Assembly (NCBI RefSeq): GCF_040712075.1
Contig: NZ_JBFCVL010000001.1
Span: 131,501-195,500, forward strand
DNA length: 64,000 bases
From: Fodinicurvata sp. EGI_FJ10296
Lineage (GTDB): Bacteria > Pseudomonadota > Alphaproteobacteria > DSM-16000 > Inquilinaceae
Direction: 5' to 3'
Notes under the pieces: model-generated
The model's database searches: none
Told to the model about the DNA's origin: nothing
What the model saw: only the letters and a program-made list of their open reading frames with translations
Program-made: the position numbers and the translations under genes
Part shown: one piece after another, positions 45,185 through 54,666 of the stretch
Layout of the letters: every line of letters starts with the position of its first letter
Numbering within the stretch: position 1 is the stretch's first letter

Positions 45185-45951
45185 CGGGCGTCATCTCCCC
45201 CCGGATCGTACCCGACCGGATCGCGCGCCCGCAGCCGGGCGAACAGGGCCGCCTGCGCCTGCAGGAAGTCCGGGTCTTCGAGATCGCGCACCGGCGCGGT
45301 GTCGGGCAGCGCCAACGCCTCCAGCCCCGTCGCGCTCATCAACCACGCGGCGTGCGACAGCCGCGCCGCCTCCGCCGGTTCGTGGGTCACGAGCAGCACC
45401 GTGCGCCCGGCCAGCAGGGACCCGGCAAGCTCCTGCATTTCGGCGCGCATCCGGGCATCCAGCGCGGAAAAGGGCTCATCGAGCAGAATGATCGGGCGAT
45501 CCTCCATCAGCGTGCGCGCCAGCGCCGCGCGCTGACGCTGTCCGCCGGAGAGCGTATGGGGGCGTTTGCGGGCATGGTCGGCAAGCCCGGTCTGTTCAAG
45601 CAGCGCGAACGCGCGGTCGCGATCGCTCCGCTCCCCACGCAGTGTGGCGCCAAGGGTGACGTTGCCCAGAATGTCGAGCCACGGCGCCAGCAGATCGCTT
45701 TGCGCCATCAACGCCACCCGCCCGGCAATCGGCAGGCCGTCGCTGGCGGTGACGCGGCCGTCAAATCGCACCCCCGTTTCCAGCCCGGCCATCACGCGCA
45801 GCAGCGTCGATTTCCCGACCCCGGACGCGCCCAGCAGGCTCGTCCAGCGCCCCGGCGGCAGGTCGAGGGTCAGGGCGGAAAACAACCGCCCCTCGCCGAC
45901 GAAACCCGCCCCGGTCAGCGTAAGTCCCGGGGCGGACGTTTCTGGAATCAT
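45181..45951 (-). CDS. thiZ: ABC transporter ATP-binding protein, pyrimidine (HMP) uptake
   Basis: A 256-residue ATPase with Walker A LLGASGVGKSTLL, signature LSGGQRQRAALAR, Walker B PIILLDEPFSALD and the switch histidine in LLVTHEPAEA. It overlaps both its neighbours by 4 bp, so the three genes are translationally coupled. It belongs to the nitrate/sulfonate/ThiZ class of importer ATPases. Confidence 0.87.
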   Translation of the reverse strand: MIPETSAPGLTLTGAGFVGEGRLFSALTLDLPPGRWTSLLGASGVGKSTLLRVMAGLETGVRFDGRVTASDGLPIAGRVALMAQSDLLAPWLDILGNVTLGATLRGERSDRDRAFALLEQTGLADHARKRPHTLSGGQRQRAALARTLMEDRPIILLDEPFSALDARMRAEMQELAGSLLAGRTVLLVTHEPAEAARLSHAAWLMSATGLEALALPDTAPVRDLEDPDFLQAQAALFARLRARDPVGYDPGGDDAR

Positions 45952-46910
45952 GGTCGCGTCACGTCGATCGCCATCTGATCGACGGAATGCTGTTCGGGGA
46001 TCATTCCGGCCTCGAACAGAAACGCCTCGAACCCGGCGTATCGGCCGTAATCCAGCGCTGCCGGACGGCTGGCGAAGCGCGGATAGGTGTCGCCCCAGGC
46101 GCGGGAATTGAGCTCGTTGTCCAGCTCCGACGAGGTCGCCGCGAAGATGTCCCAGGCCTCCTCCGGGTTGTTGAGAATGTAATGCGTCGCCCGCTCCGTC
46201 GCGGTCAGGAAACGCTGAATCGCGTCGGGGTCCATCGTGTCGGGATTGGCCACATAGATCAGCTCGTCATAGGCGGGAATGCCTTCTTCCTCGGGGTAGA
46301 AGCAGCGCCCCTCCACGCCCTCGATATCGAGCTGGTTCAGTTCGAAATTGCGAAAGGCGCCGATCACGCCATCGACCTGACCGCTCATCAGCGCCGGGGA
46401 GATCGACCAGCCGATGTTGATCTGCTCGACATCGTCGCCGCCCAGGCCGTGATGGGCGAGCATGGCGTCGAGCATGACCTCCTGCACGCCGGCCACGGCA
46501 AAGCCGACCTTGCCGCCGGCGAGATCGGCAACACTCTCTACGGGGCCGTCGGCAAGGACCAGCAGGCAGGTCAGCGGTGTGGAAACGAGCGTGCCGACCC
46601 GCACCAGCGGCAGGTCCTGATGCAGGTTGAGATGAAGCTGGGGCTGATAGGAGACGGCGATATCCGCCCGCCCGGCAGCGACCATGCGCGGCGGGTCGGT
46701 CGGATCGGCCGGCGCGGTCACCTCGACCTCCAGCCCGGCATCCGCGAAATAGCCGAGTTCTTGTGCCAGGATGACTGGACCGTGATCGGGGTTCACGAAC
46801 CAGTCCAGAACCAGATCGAGCTGGTCCTGAGCGGTGGCGGGCGTGGCGAGCGCCAGCGCGCCGACGAAGCCCAAAGCCGGCGCGAGCGTTTTAGCCGTAA
46901 TCGCATTCAT
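45948..46910 (-). CDS. thiY: ABC transporter substrate-binding protein, pyrimidine (HMP) uptake (NMT1/ThiY family)
   Basis: A 320-residue periplasmic protein of the NMT1/THI5-like family, which binds thiamine pyrimidine precursors. The signal peptide (MNAITAKTLAPALGFVGALA, cut near ATAQ) supports the start at 46910. Family features: LVLDWFVNPDHGPVILAQELGYF, an ADIAVSYQPQLHL pocket segment, and INIGWSISPALMSGQVDGVIGAF. It is first in the operon; the TPP riboswitch lies about 205 bp upstream. Confidence 0.9.
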   Translation of the reverse strand: MNAITAKTLAPALGFVGALALATPATAQDQLDLVLDWFVNPDHGPVILAQELGYFADAGLEVEVTAPADPTDPPRMVAAGRADIAVSYQPQLHLNLHQDLPLVRVGTLVSTPLTCLLVLADGPVESVADLAGGKVGFAVAGVQEVMLDAMLAHHGLGGDDVEQINIGWSISPALMSGQVDGVIGAFRNFELNQLDIEGVEGRCFYPEEEGIPAYDELIYVANPDTMDPDAIQRFLTATERATHYILNNPEEAWDIFAATSSELDNELNSRAWGDTYPRFASRPAALDYGRYAGFEAFLFEAGMIPEQHSVDQMAIDVTRP

Positions 46911-47116
46911 GAGTGTGGTCCATCCGTCGCAAAATGTGAGTGCGATCCGGACCGTGTGAGCGGAACCCCTGTTCGCGCCGGTGGCAGGCATCACGCGCGG
47001 CGCCTTCAAGAACTCTGTCTTGCATGCGGCAAACGTCACCCGTCTCTCCTTTGCGTTCCTGGGGTCCGCGCGAAGAGACAGGTGGTCAGATGACGAAGAT
47101 GTCGTCGAAATACCCG

Positions 47117-47193
47117 TTCCCTACGCCGGTATTGCCCGGATCAGGTTCGATGGGTTGGCGGATCACGCCTCTCAGCCCTTGTGGGCACCCCAA
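47117..47193 (-). promoter_or_regulatory. TPP riboswitch (THI element)
   Basis: On the leftward strand the sequence carries the conserved THI-box parts in order: GGGGTGCC (47191-47184), GGCTGAGA, ACCC, GAACCTGATCCGGG and TACCGGCGTAGGGAA. Thiamine pyrophosphate binding should switch off the thiYZX operon downstream. This is direct support for the thiamine-precursor assignment of the importer. Confidence 0.95.
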
Positions 47194-47274
47194 CGGTGAT
47201 GACGATGGTAATTAATTCAGGCGTCGTTCGCAAGGCGGGCTTTGCAGGTCCGGCAAGACCGGGGCCCACAACAT

Positions 47275-47450
47275 TAACGTTCTCACGGAAATTGTTGACC
47301 CCGGATGGCGCTTCGCGCCTCCGGGGAATAGAAAGGAGAACGGCGGCAAGAAGAATCCCACTGTCCCGGACGCGATGCGGCACGAAGTGACGCGTCGCAG
47401 AGCCGGGACCCACACCATCAACGTTCTCGCGGAGCGTGTCGCCCCCGAAA
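47275..47450. repeat. Palindrome-rich intergenic repeat, copy near 47.3 kb
   Basis: Contains a GACCCCGGATGGCGCTTCGC hairpin-forming unit (about 47297-47326) and a second unit with CCCGGACGCGATGC, followed by CCCACACCATCAACG and CTCGCGGAGCGTGT. The same parts recur in 61590-61950. The stretch lies between the TPP riboswitch and the converging peptide-importer operon and holds no credible gene. Confidence 0.7.
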
Positions 47451-47457
47451 AGCGCGT

Positions 47458-48489
47458 TCACTCCGGCAGGTGGCAGGCGACGCGGCGACCGTCGGCGCGG
47501 GGGGTGAGAAGCGGGCGTTCGGCGGCGCAGATGCCGCCATCGATGATCTTCGGGCAGCGCGGGTGAAAGGGGCAGCCGCTGGGCACGTTGGTGGCGCTGG
47601 GAATGTCGCCCTGAATCGCCTCCAGTTTCAGCCCGCCCGCCTCGACGCGCGGCACGCCCGCCAGCAGCGCGCCGGTATAGGGATGCATGGGTTCGGAGAA
47701 GATGCGCGCGGTCTCGCCGGTTTCCACGATCCGGCCCAGATACATCACCGCCACCTGCTCGCACAGATACCGCACCACCGACAGATCGTGCGAGATGAAG
47801 ACATAGGTCAGCCCCAGATCGCGGCGCAATTGCTGCAGGAATTCCAGGATCTGCGCCTGAACGGAGACATCCAGCGCCGATGTCGGTTCGTCCAGGATGA
47901 TCAGCCGGGGGTCGAGGGCGACCGCCCGCGCAATGCAGACACGCTGCTTCTGGCCGCCCGACAGTTCATGCGGATAGCGGTACATGAAAATGCGCGGCAG
48001 TCCGACGATGTCCAGCAGCCGCTGGACGCGCGCGATCAGCTTCTGCCCGCGCGTACCGTCCTGCACGATGATCGGTTCGGCAATCGCATCGAAGATCGTG
48101 TGCCGGCTGTTGAGCGACGAATGCGGGTTCTGAAACACGATCTGGATTTCCCGGCGCAGGCGGCGCATTTCCTCGCCCTTCAGCGTCGTGATGTCCCGGC
48201 CGTCATAGCGGATCGACCCCGCCGTCGGCTCGATCAGGCGCAGCAACAGCCGGGCCACCGTCGATTTGCCCGAGCCGGATTCGCCCACTACGCCCATGGC
48301 CGTGCCTTTGGCGATGTCGAAGTCGACATCATCGACCGCCCGCACGATCTGCGGCGTTTGCCACGGCTTGTTGCGAAACGGAAAGTGCTTGGACAGCCCC
48401 CGAACCTGAACGAAGGCGCCGGTATCGCCGGCGTGATCGGGCTCGTGCGGATCGGGCCGGGTCGGGTCAAGCGGGGCAGTGTCAGGCAT
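47458..48489 (-). CDS. Peptide-type ABC transporter ATP-binding protein (DppF/OppF family)
   Basis: A 343-residue ATPase. Walker [15 protein letters not shown], signature [14 protein letters not shown], Walker [15 protein letters not shown], and the C-terminal oligopeptide/dipeptide extension with a cysteine-containing tail ([21 protein letters not shown]). Last gene of the importer operon, overlapping the preceding ATPase gene by 8 bp. The ABC subclass imports peptides, nickel or other small molecules; the substrate here is open. Confidence 0.93.
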   Translation of the reverse strand: MPDTAPLDPTRPDPHEPDHAGDTGAFVQVRGLSKHFPFRNKPWQTPQIVRAVDDVDFDIAKGTAMGVVGESGSGKSTVARLLLRLIEPTAGSIRYDGRDITTLKGEEMRRLRREIQIVFQNPHSSLNSRHTIFDAIAEPIIVQDGTRGQKLIARVQRLLDIVGLPRIFMYRYPHELSGGQKQRVCIARAVALDPRLIILDEPTSALDVSVQAQILEFLQQLRRDLGLTYVFISHDLSVVRYLCEQVAVMYLGRIVETGETARIFSEPMHPYTGALLAGVPRVEAGGLKLEAIQGDIPSATNVPSGCPFHPRCPKIIDGGICAAERPLLTPRADGRRVACHLPE

Positions 48490-49465
48490 GATGGCAGGCC
48501 ACTTCGTGATCGTCGGCCAATCGGCGCAGTTCGGGTTTCTCCCGGCGGCACAGGTCGGTCGCGCGCTCGCAGCGCGGGTTGAACCGGCACCCCGTGGGCG
48601 GGTCGAGCAGGTCGGGGATCGACCCGGGTATGCTTTTCAGCGTCACCTCGGCCTTGTCCATGCTGGGCAGCGCGGCCAGAAGCCCCTGGGTATAGGGATG
48701 ACGCGGTGCGGTCAGCAACTCGGCGGTCGGCGCTTCCTCGACCATATTCCCGGAGTACATCACCCCGATGCGGCGGCACACGGCGGCCACCGCGCCGAAG
48801 TCGTGGCTGATCATGATCACCGACAGCCCAAGCCGATCGACCAGATCGGCGATCAGCGACAGGATCTGCGCCTGAATGGTCACGTCCAGCGCCGTCGTCG
48901 GCTCGTCGGCGATCAGAAGCTGCGGCTCGCCGGACAGGGCCATGGCGATCAGCACCCGCTGGCGCATGCCGCCGGAGAGCTGATGGGGATAATTACGCAG
49001 CAGCCGTTCCGCATCGGGCAAGCGCACCTTGGTCAACAGTTCGACCGACCGCTCGCGGATTTCTACCCTGGAGGGCTTGGCGCGCCCCATCGCCGCCGCA
49101 TCGGCCCGGATCACGTCGGCCATCTGCTGGCCGACGCTGAGAACCGGGTTCAGAAAGGTCATGGGGTCCTGGAAGATCATGGCGATGCGCGCACCGCGCA
49201 GCCGCCGCCACCGTCGTTCCGACATCCCCAGCAATTCCTGCCCGTCGAAGCGGATGCTGCCCCCGGCGATCCGGGCGGGCGGGCTGGGCAACAGGCCTAG
49301 AAGACTTTTCGCCAGCACCGATTTGCCGCAACCGGTCTCGCCGACAATGCCCAGCGTTTCGCCCTGCCTGACGGTAAGGTCGATACCGTCCAGCACGCGG
49401 ATGCGGCCGTCGAAGGTGTCGAAGTCGAGCTTGTAGTCCTCCACGGTCAGTAGCGGATCGCTCAT
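48482..49465 (-). CDS. Peptide-type ABC transporter ATP-binding protein (DppD/OppD family)
   Basis: A 327-residue ATPase with Walker [15 protein letters not shown], signature [15 protein letters not shown], Walker [15 protein letters not shown] and a cysteine-containing C-terminal extension ([19 protein letters not shown]). I start at 49465 ([15 protein letters not shown]), overlapping the preceding permease stop by 4 bp; the longer open frame upstream is that permease's shadow. Confidence 0.93.
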   Translation of the reverse strand: MSDPLLTVEDYKLDFDTFDGRIRVLDGIDLTVRQGETLGIVGETGCGKSVLAKSLLGLLPSPPARIAGGSIRFDGQELLGMSERRWRRLRGARIAMIFQDPMTFLNPVLSVGQQMADVIRADAAAMGRAKPSRVEIRERSVELLTKVRLPDAERLLRNYPHQLSGGMRQRVLIAMALSGEPQLLIADEPTTALDVTIQAQILSLIADLVDRLGLSVIMISHDFGAVAAVCRRIGVMYSGNMVEEAPTAELLTAPRHPYTQGLLAALPSMDKAEVTLKSIPGSIPDLLDPPTGCRFNPRCERATDLCRREKPELRRLADDHEVACHHA

Positions 49466-50382
49466 CGGCCGCGGCTCCTTGGATCGAGAATGTCGCGCAG
49501 CCCGTCGCCGAACAGGTTGAAGCCGAGAACGGTGAGATAGATTGCCAGCCCCGGAAACAGCGAATACCACCACCAATCGGGCATATAGGTGCGCGCGATC
49601 GAGATCATCGCGCCCCATTCCGGCGCCGGCGGGCTGGCGCCCAGCCCGATGAAGCCCAGACCGGCGGCTGCCAGAATGGCCATGCCCATATCCATGCTGG
49701 CCTTGACGATGATCGGCGACGCGCAATTCGGCAGGATGTGGTGGAACAGGATGCGCGGCGTGCGCGCGCCGGCCGCGCGGGCCGATTCCACGAACAGCTC
49801 TTCCTTCAGCGACAGCGTCTTGCTTTCCACCAGCCGGACATAGCCGGGCCACCAGACCAGCGCCAGCGCGATGACGCAGTTCGTGATCCCCGGCCCCAGG
49901 GACGCGACGATCGCCAGCGCCAGCACCAGCGCGGGCACGCCCAGAAAGATGTCGGTGATGCGCATGATGATTTCACGCGTCCAGCCGCCGACATATCCGG
50001 CGATGATGCCCAGCGGCACACCGATGCCCGCACCGATGGCCGTGATCAGAACCCCGATCCACAGCGAGGTACTGGCCCCGATGATAACCCGGCTCAGGAT
50101 GTCGTTGCCCATTTCGTCGGTGCCGAAGGGGTGGCCCCATGATGGCGCCAGCAGGCGTTGGGACATGTTGACCGCCCCGGCGGCGTCTTCGGGATAGGGG
50201 GCGATCCACTGGCCGAACGCGGCCAGGATCAGGAACAGCACGACCAGCCCCAGCCCCAGCATCGACGAGAAGCTGCGCGAGAATAGATAGGCATACAGCC
50301 GCCACTGCCGGATGGTGCTGGCGTTGCGTTCGCGCCAGGTCAGCTGGGGGATGTCATCGGCTTCTCGTTCGCCAACACTCAT
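49462..50382 (-). CDS. Peptide-type ABC transporter permease (DppC/OppC family)
   Basis: A 306-residue permease with an N-terminal OppC extension (RLYAYLFSRSFSSMLGLGLVVLF) and the BPD_transp_1 core. HPFGTDEMGNDILSRVIIGA is the family signature, and ESARAAGARTPRILFHHILP is the ATPase-contacting loop. It shares one base pair with the preceding permease gene. Confidence 0.93.
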   Translation of the reverse strand: MSVGEREADDIPQLTWRERNASTIRQWRLYAYLFSRSFSSMLGLGLVVLFLILAAFGQWIAPYPEDAAGAVNMSQRLLAPSWGHPFGTDEMGNDILSRVIIGASTSLWIGVLITAIGAGIGVPLGIIAGYVGGWTREIIMRITDIFLGVPALVLALAIVASLGPGITNCVIALALVWWPGYVRLVESKTLSLKEELFVESARAAGARTPRILFHHILPNCASPIIVKASMDMGMAILAAAGLGFIGLGASPPAPEWGAMISIARTYMPDWWWYSLFPGLAIYLTVLGFNLFGDGLRDILDPRSRGR

Positions 50383-51392
50383 TATCCCGACTCCCTGAGC
50401 CGCGGGTCGAGCCAGATATAGGCAAGATCAACCATGAAATTGATGATCATGAAGATGAAACCGATCAGGAGCGTGGCGCCGATCACCGGCTTGAAGTCGG
50501 AATAAAGCGCCGACTCCACGGCATAGAGGCCGATGCCCGGCCAGTCGAAAACCGTTTCGACGAGAATGGTCGATCCCAGCATCCAGCCGAAACGCAGACC
50601 GACGATCGACACCGTCGGCAGCATGGCGTTCTTCAACGCATAGACGGTGACGATTCGCCAGGCCGACAGCCCGTTGGCTTTGGCCGCGAGGACGAAATCC
50701 GACTGCAGCGCCTCGATCATTTCGGCGCGGTTGACGCGCAGGATCGACGCCAGGCACGGGAACGACAGCACCACCGCCGGCATGATAATATAGGAGAGCG
50801 CCTGGGTGAAAACGTCGAACCGGCCCTGAAGAAGGCTGTCGATCAGCAGAAAATGGGTGATCGGGTCGGGCGGAAGCGTGACAAGGTTCAGCCGTCCGGA
50901 GATCGGCAGCCACCCCATCTGCACGGCGAACAGCAATTGCAGCAGAATGCCGAACCAGAAGGCCGGCAGCGCCACCCCTGAAATCGACCCGATGCGCACA
51001 ACATGGTCGAACCAGCTGTCGCGCACCACCGCCGACATGATGCCGAAGCCGACACCGAACAGGATACCAAGCCCCATGGCCACGACGACCAGTTCCAGCG
51101 TGGCCGGGAAATAGCGCAGCAATTCGTCGACCACAGGCCGGGTCGAGACGATCGACCGGCCCAGATCGCCCTGAACCAGCCCGGTCATATAGACCACGTA
51201 CTGCTCGATCAACGGCCGATCCAGCCCGTTTTGCTGGCGGACCGTTTCGACCATGGACTCGGTCGCATTGGGTCCAGCGATCAATCGGGCCGGATCGCCG
51301 GGCGCAATGTTGGTAATGGCAAAAGTGATCGTCGCCAGCCCCAGCAGCATGATGACAAGCAGCAGGAGGCGACGGGCAACGTAAATCAGCAT
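50382..51392 (-). CDS. Peptide-type ABC transporter permease (DppB/OppB family)
   Basis: A 336-residue permease. It opens with MLIYVARRLLLLVIMLLGLA as usual for DppB, has the GDLGRSIVSTRPVVDEL segment, and the ATPase-contacting loop LAAKANGLSAWRIVTVYALK. It lies 88 bp downstream of the binding-protein gene and starts the membrane part of the importer. Confidence 0.93.
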   Translation of the reverse strand: MLIYVARRLLLLVIMLLGLATITFAITNIAPGDPARLIAGPNATESMVETVRQQNGLDRPLIEQYVVYMTGLVQGDLGRSIVSTRPVVDELLRYFPATLELVVVAMGLGILFGVGFGIMSAVVRDSWFDHVVRIGSISGVALPAFWFGILLQLLFAVQMGWLPISGRLNLVTLPPDPITHFLLIDSLLQGRFDVFTQALSYIIMPAVVLSFPCLASILRVNRAEMIEALQSDFVLAAKANGLSAWRIVTVYALKNAMLPTVSIVGLRFGWMLGSTILVETVFDWPGIGLYAVESALYSDFKPVIGATLLIGFIFMIINFMVDLAYIWLDPRLRESG

Positions 51393-51480
51393 GCTGTCCC
51401 GTTCGCGGGCCGGAGGACGGTAAGGCGCCGCCCGCGCCGGATCGCGGGCGGCGGCCGGGGCCGTTTGCTAAAAGGGCCGA

Positions 51481-53070
51481 TTACTCGACATCGACCCAAA
51501 GCGGATAGAGATCAACTTCGCCGGTGAACCGGACGGGGCTGAACTGAAAGCCTTCCAACCAGTCCCGATGCGCCCAACGGCGGTTCTGAAGCATGCCGAA
51601 AATTTCCGGCGTGCCTTCCACGATCATCTCCTGGATCTCGGCATAGAGCGGTTCGCGCTCGTCCCAGTCGCTGAGCGAGCGGGCTTCCGAAATCGTGTCC
51701 CAGAGTTCCTGGTTTTCGTAGAAATGCATCGCGAAATACTGACCCCAGGAATTCTGGTGGTACTGATAGGCCACCGCATCCGGGTCGGTCGAAACCGGCG
51801 TGACAAAGACGCTGGTCATGTCCGGCGCGCTTTCCGGACTGGAACCGGCCGCGACCATGTTCGGCCACTGCTCTGGCACGATGTTCACATCGATGTTCAA
51901 CTCGGCCAGATTGCTGAGCAGCACCAGCCCGATCCGCCGCGCTTCTTCCAGACCGGCGACGTGATAGTAGTCCAGCTCGATGCCGCCGTCGGGATACTCG
52001 GACTGCGCCAGATATTCGCGCGCCAGATCCATATCCTGTCGCGGGATGCCCTCGACGTCGATATGGCCCTGGATCGCTTGCGGGAACGGGCTGGTCTGCA
52101 GTACGGCATCGCCGTTGTAGATGTCGATCAGCGCATCGTAATCCATCGCATGGGCGATCGCCTTGCGCAGATTGATATCCGCCGTCGGGCCCTGCTGGGT
52201 GTTGAACTTGATGCCGAAGGTCGTCATCCCCGCATGGTTCTGGATGACGATGCCGGGCTCGTCCTCGATCTGGCCGTAATCGTCCGAACTCAGACCCTCG
52301 GCGATGTCGATCTCGCCGCGCTGAAGGGCGGCGCGCTGGGCGGCGGGCTCGCGGATGATGCGATAGATGATCCCGGCCGGGCGGTTTTCTTCACCCTGCG
52401 GCCAGCCGCGCCAGTAATCCTCGTTCGCGACCAGTTCATACAGCACGTTCTGCTGCCACCGGCCCATGGTAAAGGGACCGCTGCCGGCGGCGTTCTCGGT
52501 CATCCATTCCGTGCCGTAGTCGCCGTCGACCTCGTTTTCCATCACCTCGGCGGGGTTGACGATGTACCACCACGGCAGGAAGGACAGGAACGGGGCATAG
52601 GGGCGGCTGAGATTGAAACGGATGGTATAGTCATCGACCACTTCGATGCCGTCCGGCTCCAGAAAATCGGCCAGCATCCAGGCCACGCCCTGGTTCAGCT
52701 CAAGGCCGCGCACGAAGGAATACCGCACGGCTTCGGCATCGACCGGGTCGCCGTTATGGAAGGTCGCGTCTTCGACCAGATTGAAGGTCCAGACCGACGC
52801 GTCTTCGTTGACGTCCCAGGATTCCGCCAGCCAGGGCTCGATTTCCGGCGGGTCGCCGACATACTTGAACAGCGCGTCATAGATCGACTGCTGCATCATG
52901 CGGGTCGACCAGTCGTAACGGACATGGGGGTCGAGCACCGGCACCTGCTGACGGCCGCCAAAAACGATGACGATGCCGTCATCGGTACGCTCGAAGGCCT
53001 GGGCCGTATCGGTCAGCGCCGTGGCCGACAAGGCGGCGGCGGCCACCGCTCCAAGGATCAATTTTCTCAT
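51481..53070 (-). CDS. Peptide-type ABC transporter substrate-binding protein (SBP family 5)
   Basis: A 529-residue periplasmic binding protein of the DppA/OppA class. The start at 53070 gives signal peptide MRKLILGAVAAAALSATALT, cut near AQAFE. Class features include VWTFNLVEDATFHNGDPVDAEAV, GSGPFTMGRWQ and the central NLRKAIAHAMDYDALI. The ligand is unknown. It lies 46 bp after the aroM-like gene on the same strand, so the operon reads aroM-like, binding protein, two permeases, two ATPases. Confidence 0.93.
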   Translation of the reverse strand: MRKLILGAVAAAALSATALTDTAQAFERTDDGIVIVFGGRQQVPVLDPHVRYDWSTRMMQQSIYDALFKYVGDPPEIEPWLAESWDVNEDASVWTFNLVEDATFHNGDPVDAEAVRYSFVRGLELNQGVAWMLADFLEPDGIEVVDDYTIRFNLSRPYAPFLSFLPWWYIVNPAEVMENEVDGDYGTEWMTENAAGSGPFTMGRWQQNVLYELVANEDYWRGWPQGEENRPAGIIYRIIREPAAQRAALQRGEIDIAEGLSSDDYGQIEDEPGIVIQNHAGMTTFGIKFNTQQGPTADINLRKAIAHAMDYDALIDIYNGDAVLQTSPFPQAIQGHIDVEGIPRQDMDLAREYLAQSEYPDGGIELDYYHVAGLEEARRIGLVLLSNLAELNIDVNIVPEQWPNMVAAGSSPESAPDMTSVFVTPVSTDPDAVAYQYHQNSWGQYFAMHFYENQELWDTISEARSLSDWDEREPLYAEIQEMIVEGTPEIFGMLQNRRWAHRDWLEGFQFSPVRFTGEVDLYPLWVDVE

Positions 53071-53116
53071 TGATTGGGTTTCCTTCTCTCCACTGTTCGG
53101 TAATAAATTGATTTTG

Positions 53117-53779
53117 TTAGAGTATTTGGCGGATACCCCCCGCAACGATGCGCCGGGACAACAAGACCGGGGCCTTGACCCGGTCGGCGACACGCCGGCG
53201 CATGGCCTCGTCATAGCCCATGCAATGCATTACGATCAGATCGGCCTCGGCCAGATCGTCGGCGGCCGCCTCGAACCGATCCTCGCCATAAGGGCTGGCA
53301 TGGGTGCCCGTGACGCGGCGTCCGGGCGTTTCGCCCAGAGAAATATGCGCGATCTGGCGTTCAAGCGGCACGATGACGCCCAGATGACGCACGCCGGAGG
53401 CCAGCGCCTCGGCCAACCCATCAACGACCGCCTGGGCTTCGATCAACAGCGTATGGGACAACGGCGGCACGCGCGTACCGGTGCACAACACCACGACGGC
53501 ATCCAGCGACGGATCGTCCATCTCGCGCAGCAGACGATCGAGGCGCGCTTCGGTCCGGGCCTTGTCGATGACCACTTCGCGCCCATCGGCAAGGCGCGTC
53601 GCCAGACTTGCCGCCCCGTCGGCCGGGGCCAGATCGGCAATGGCGGCATCGTCCAGCCCATCAAGCGCGCCGCGCTCGACCACCTCGATCGGCGGCAGAT
53701 CGGCACAAATCTCCGGCACCATATCGGTTCGGGGCGACTGGCCGATGGTGACGAAAGCGATACGGCGCCGACGGGTCAT
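53117..53779 (-). CDS. AroM family protein (Asp/Glu-racemase-like fold), both putative active-site cysteines present
   Basis: A 220-residue AroM-family protein. The fold is that of the Asp/Glu/hydantoin racemase superfamily, whose enzymes use two cysteines on opposite sides of the substrate. Cys99 in VVLCTGTRVPP and Cys186 in IVMHCMGYDE are at the fitting places. The N-terminal segment IAFVTIGQSPRTDMVPEI is the family hallmark. AroM itself has no proven function. I start at 53779 (MTRRRRIAFVT). It is first in the peptide-type importer operon and paralogous to the N-terminal domain of the regulator at 56404-57339. With a hydantoinase cluster close by, a racemase-like role is plausible, unproven. 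Confidence 0.85.
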   Translation of the reverse strand: MTRRRRIAFVTIGQSPRTDMVPEICADLPPIEVVERGALDGLDDAAIADLAPADGAASLATRLADGREVVIDKARTEARLDRLLREMDDPSLDAVVVLCTGTRVPPLSHTLLIEAQAVVDGLAEALASGVRHLGVIVPLERQIAHISLGETPGRRVTGTHASPYGEDRFEAAADDLAEADLIVMHCMGYDEAMRRRVADRVKAPVLLSRRIVAGGIRQIL

Positions 53780-53855
53780 GCGCGCTCTCCATCCTGATGG
53801 GTGCCAACGCGGTCTTGCGGTGCATCCAAGGATAGACGCCACGCCGACACCCCGC

Positions 53856-53877
53856 CCATAAGGGTATGCCCTTACAG
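53856..53877. promoter_or_regulatory. Dyad motif upstream of the aroM-importer operon
   Basis: The core TAAGGGTATGCCCTTA is an inverted repeat (TAAGGG...CCCTTA with a TATG centre), 76 bp upstream of the aroM-like start. A 22-bp window matches the motif at 57495-57516 in 19 positions. Size and symmetry suit a dimeric LuxR-type DNA-binding domain. Confidence 0.65.
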
Positions 53878-53947
53878 CGCCGGTGAGGACTCTTGAATGC
53901 GAAATGACGCCACGGCCAGATTCGCCATCAAGGACGAACTTGATGTT

Positions 53948-53974
53948 TCATGATCTGTCATGATTGTTCATGAT
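53948..53974. promoter_or_regulatory. Three phased TCATGAT repeats, candidate antitoxin operator
   Basis: TCATGAT occurs at 53948, 53958 and 53968, exactly 10 bp apart, so the copies lie on one face of the helix. Each contains the palindrome TCATGA. The array ends 28 bp before the antitoxin start, with GGAGGATAAC between. This is the arrangement expected for cooperative binding of ribbon-helix-helix dimers. Confidence 0.7.
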
Positions 53975-54002
53975 GGTATCGATGCGATACGGAGGATAAC
54001 CG

Positions 54003-54233
54003 ATGACCGACAGCGCCCGTGAAAAGTTCGCGACCCAAGTGGACGCCGAGATGCTCGCCACCGTTCGGAGCCTCGCCAAGACCGAGGGGCGACAACTTCA
54101 GTCGCTTGTTGAAGAAGCGCTCGCTGATCTGATCGAAAAACGCAAGCACACTCAGCCGCGCGCCCATGTCATGGCGGCCTATCAGGCCAGTCACGGCAAA
54201 TATGCTGACCTCTACAAGAAACTGGCTGAATGA
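54003..54233 (+). CDS. Ribbon-helix-helix antitoxin partner of Doc
   Basis: A 76-residue antitoxin. Residues 8-45 (FATQVDAEMLATVRSLAKTE; GRQLQSLVEEALADLIEKR) form a ribbon-helix-helix DNA-binding domain in place of the Phd fold usually paired with Doc. The C-terminal tail MAAYQASHGKYADLYKKLAE is the probable toxin-binding part. A strong Shine-Dalgarno (CGGAGGA) precedes it, and its stop overlaps the toxin start (ATGA). Confidence 0.85.
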   Translation: MTDSAREKFATQVDAEMLATVRSLAKTEGRQLQSLVEEALADLIEKRKHTQPRAHVMAAYQASHGKYADLYKKLAE

Positions 54234-54610
54234 CGGAGTACCTGACCGTCATCGAAGTCCTCATGATCCATTCCGACCAGATCGAACGTTATGGCGGAGT
54301 CGATGGCGTGCGCGATCCGGGTCTTGTCGAAGCGGCGGTGTTTCGCCCGCAGACGGGATACTACGAAGACCTGATCGCGGAGGCGGCCGCGCTCTGGGAG
54401 AGCCTGGCCATGAACCATCCCTTCATTGACGGCAACAAGCGTGTCGCCTTCGCGGCGACCTACACGTTTCTGACCATCAACGGTCTGGAAATCAAAGAAG
54501 AGCCCGACGCGATCTATCGCTTTATCATCGAGAGCCTGGAAATGGGTGAATTCCGACATGAACGGCTTGCCGCTTGGCTGCGCGCGAACACCGGACAAAT
54601 AGGAAAGTGA
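54230..54610 (+). CDS. doc: Death-on-curing (Doc/Fic-fold) toxin
   Basis: A 126-residue toxin. The Fic-type active-site motif is HPFIDGNKRVAFAATYTFL, with the catalytic His at the start. Doc kinases phosphorylate elongation factor Tu and stop translation. N-terminal residues IEVLMIHSDQIERYGGVDGVRDPGLVEAA match the family. Translationally coupled to the antitoxin. All motif residues are present, so the toxin should be active. Confidence 0.93.
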   Translation: MTEYLTVIEVLMIHSDQIERYGGVDGVRDPGLVEAAVFRPQTGYYEDLIAEAAALWESLAMNHPFIDGNKRVAFAATYTFLTINGLEIKEEPDAIYRFIIESLEMGEFRHERLAAWLRANTGQIGK

Positions 54611-54666
54611 TCCGCCTTGCCGGGTTTGTGTGATCTGAAGAATGCCGCGAAGATGCTCACCGCTCG

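Noticed and set aside
53117-53779. Direct assignment of the AroM protein as hydantoin racemase
   Set aside because: Fold and cysteine positions are suggestive, but AroM is a separate family with no proven activity, so it is given only as a hypothesis.
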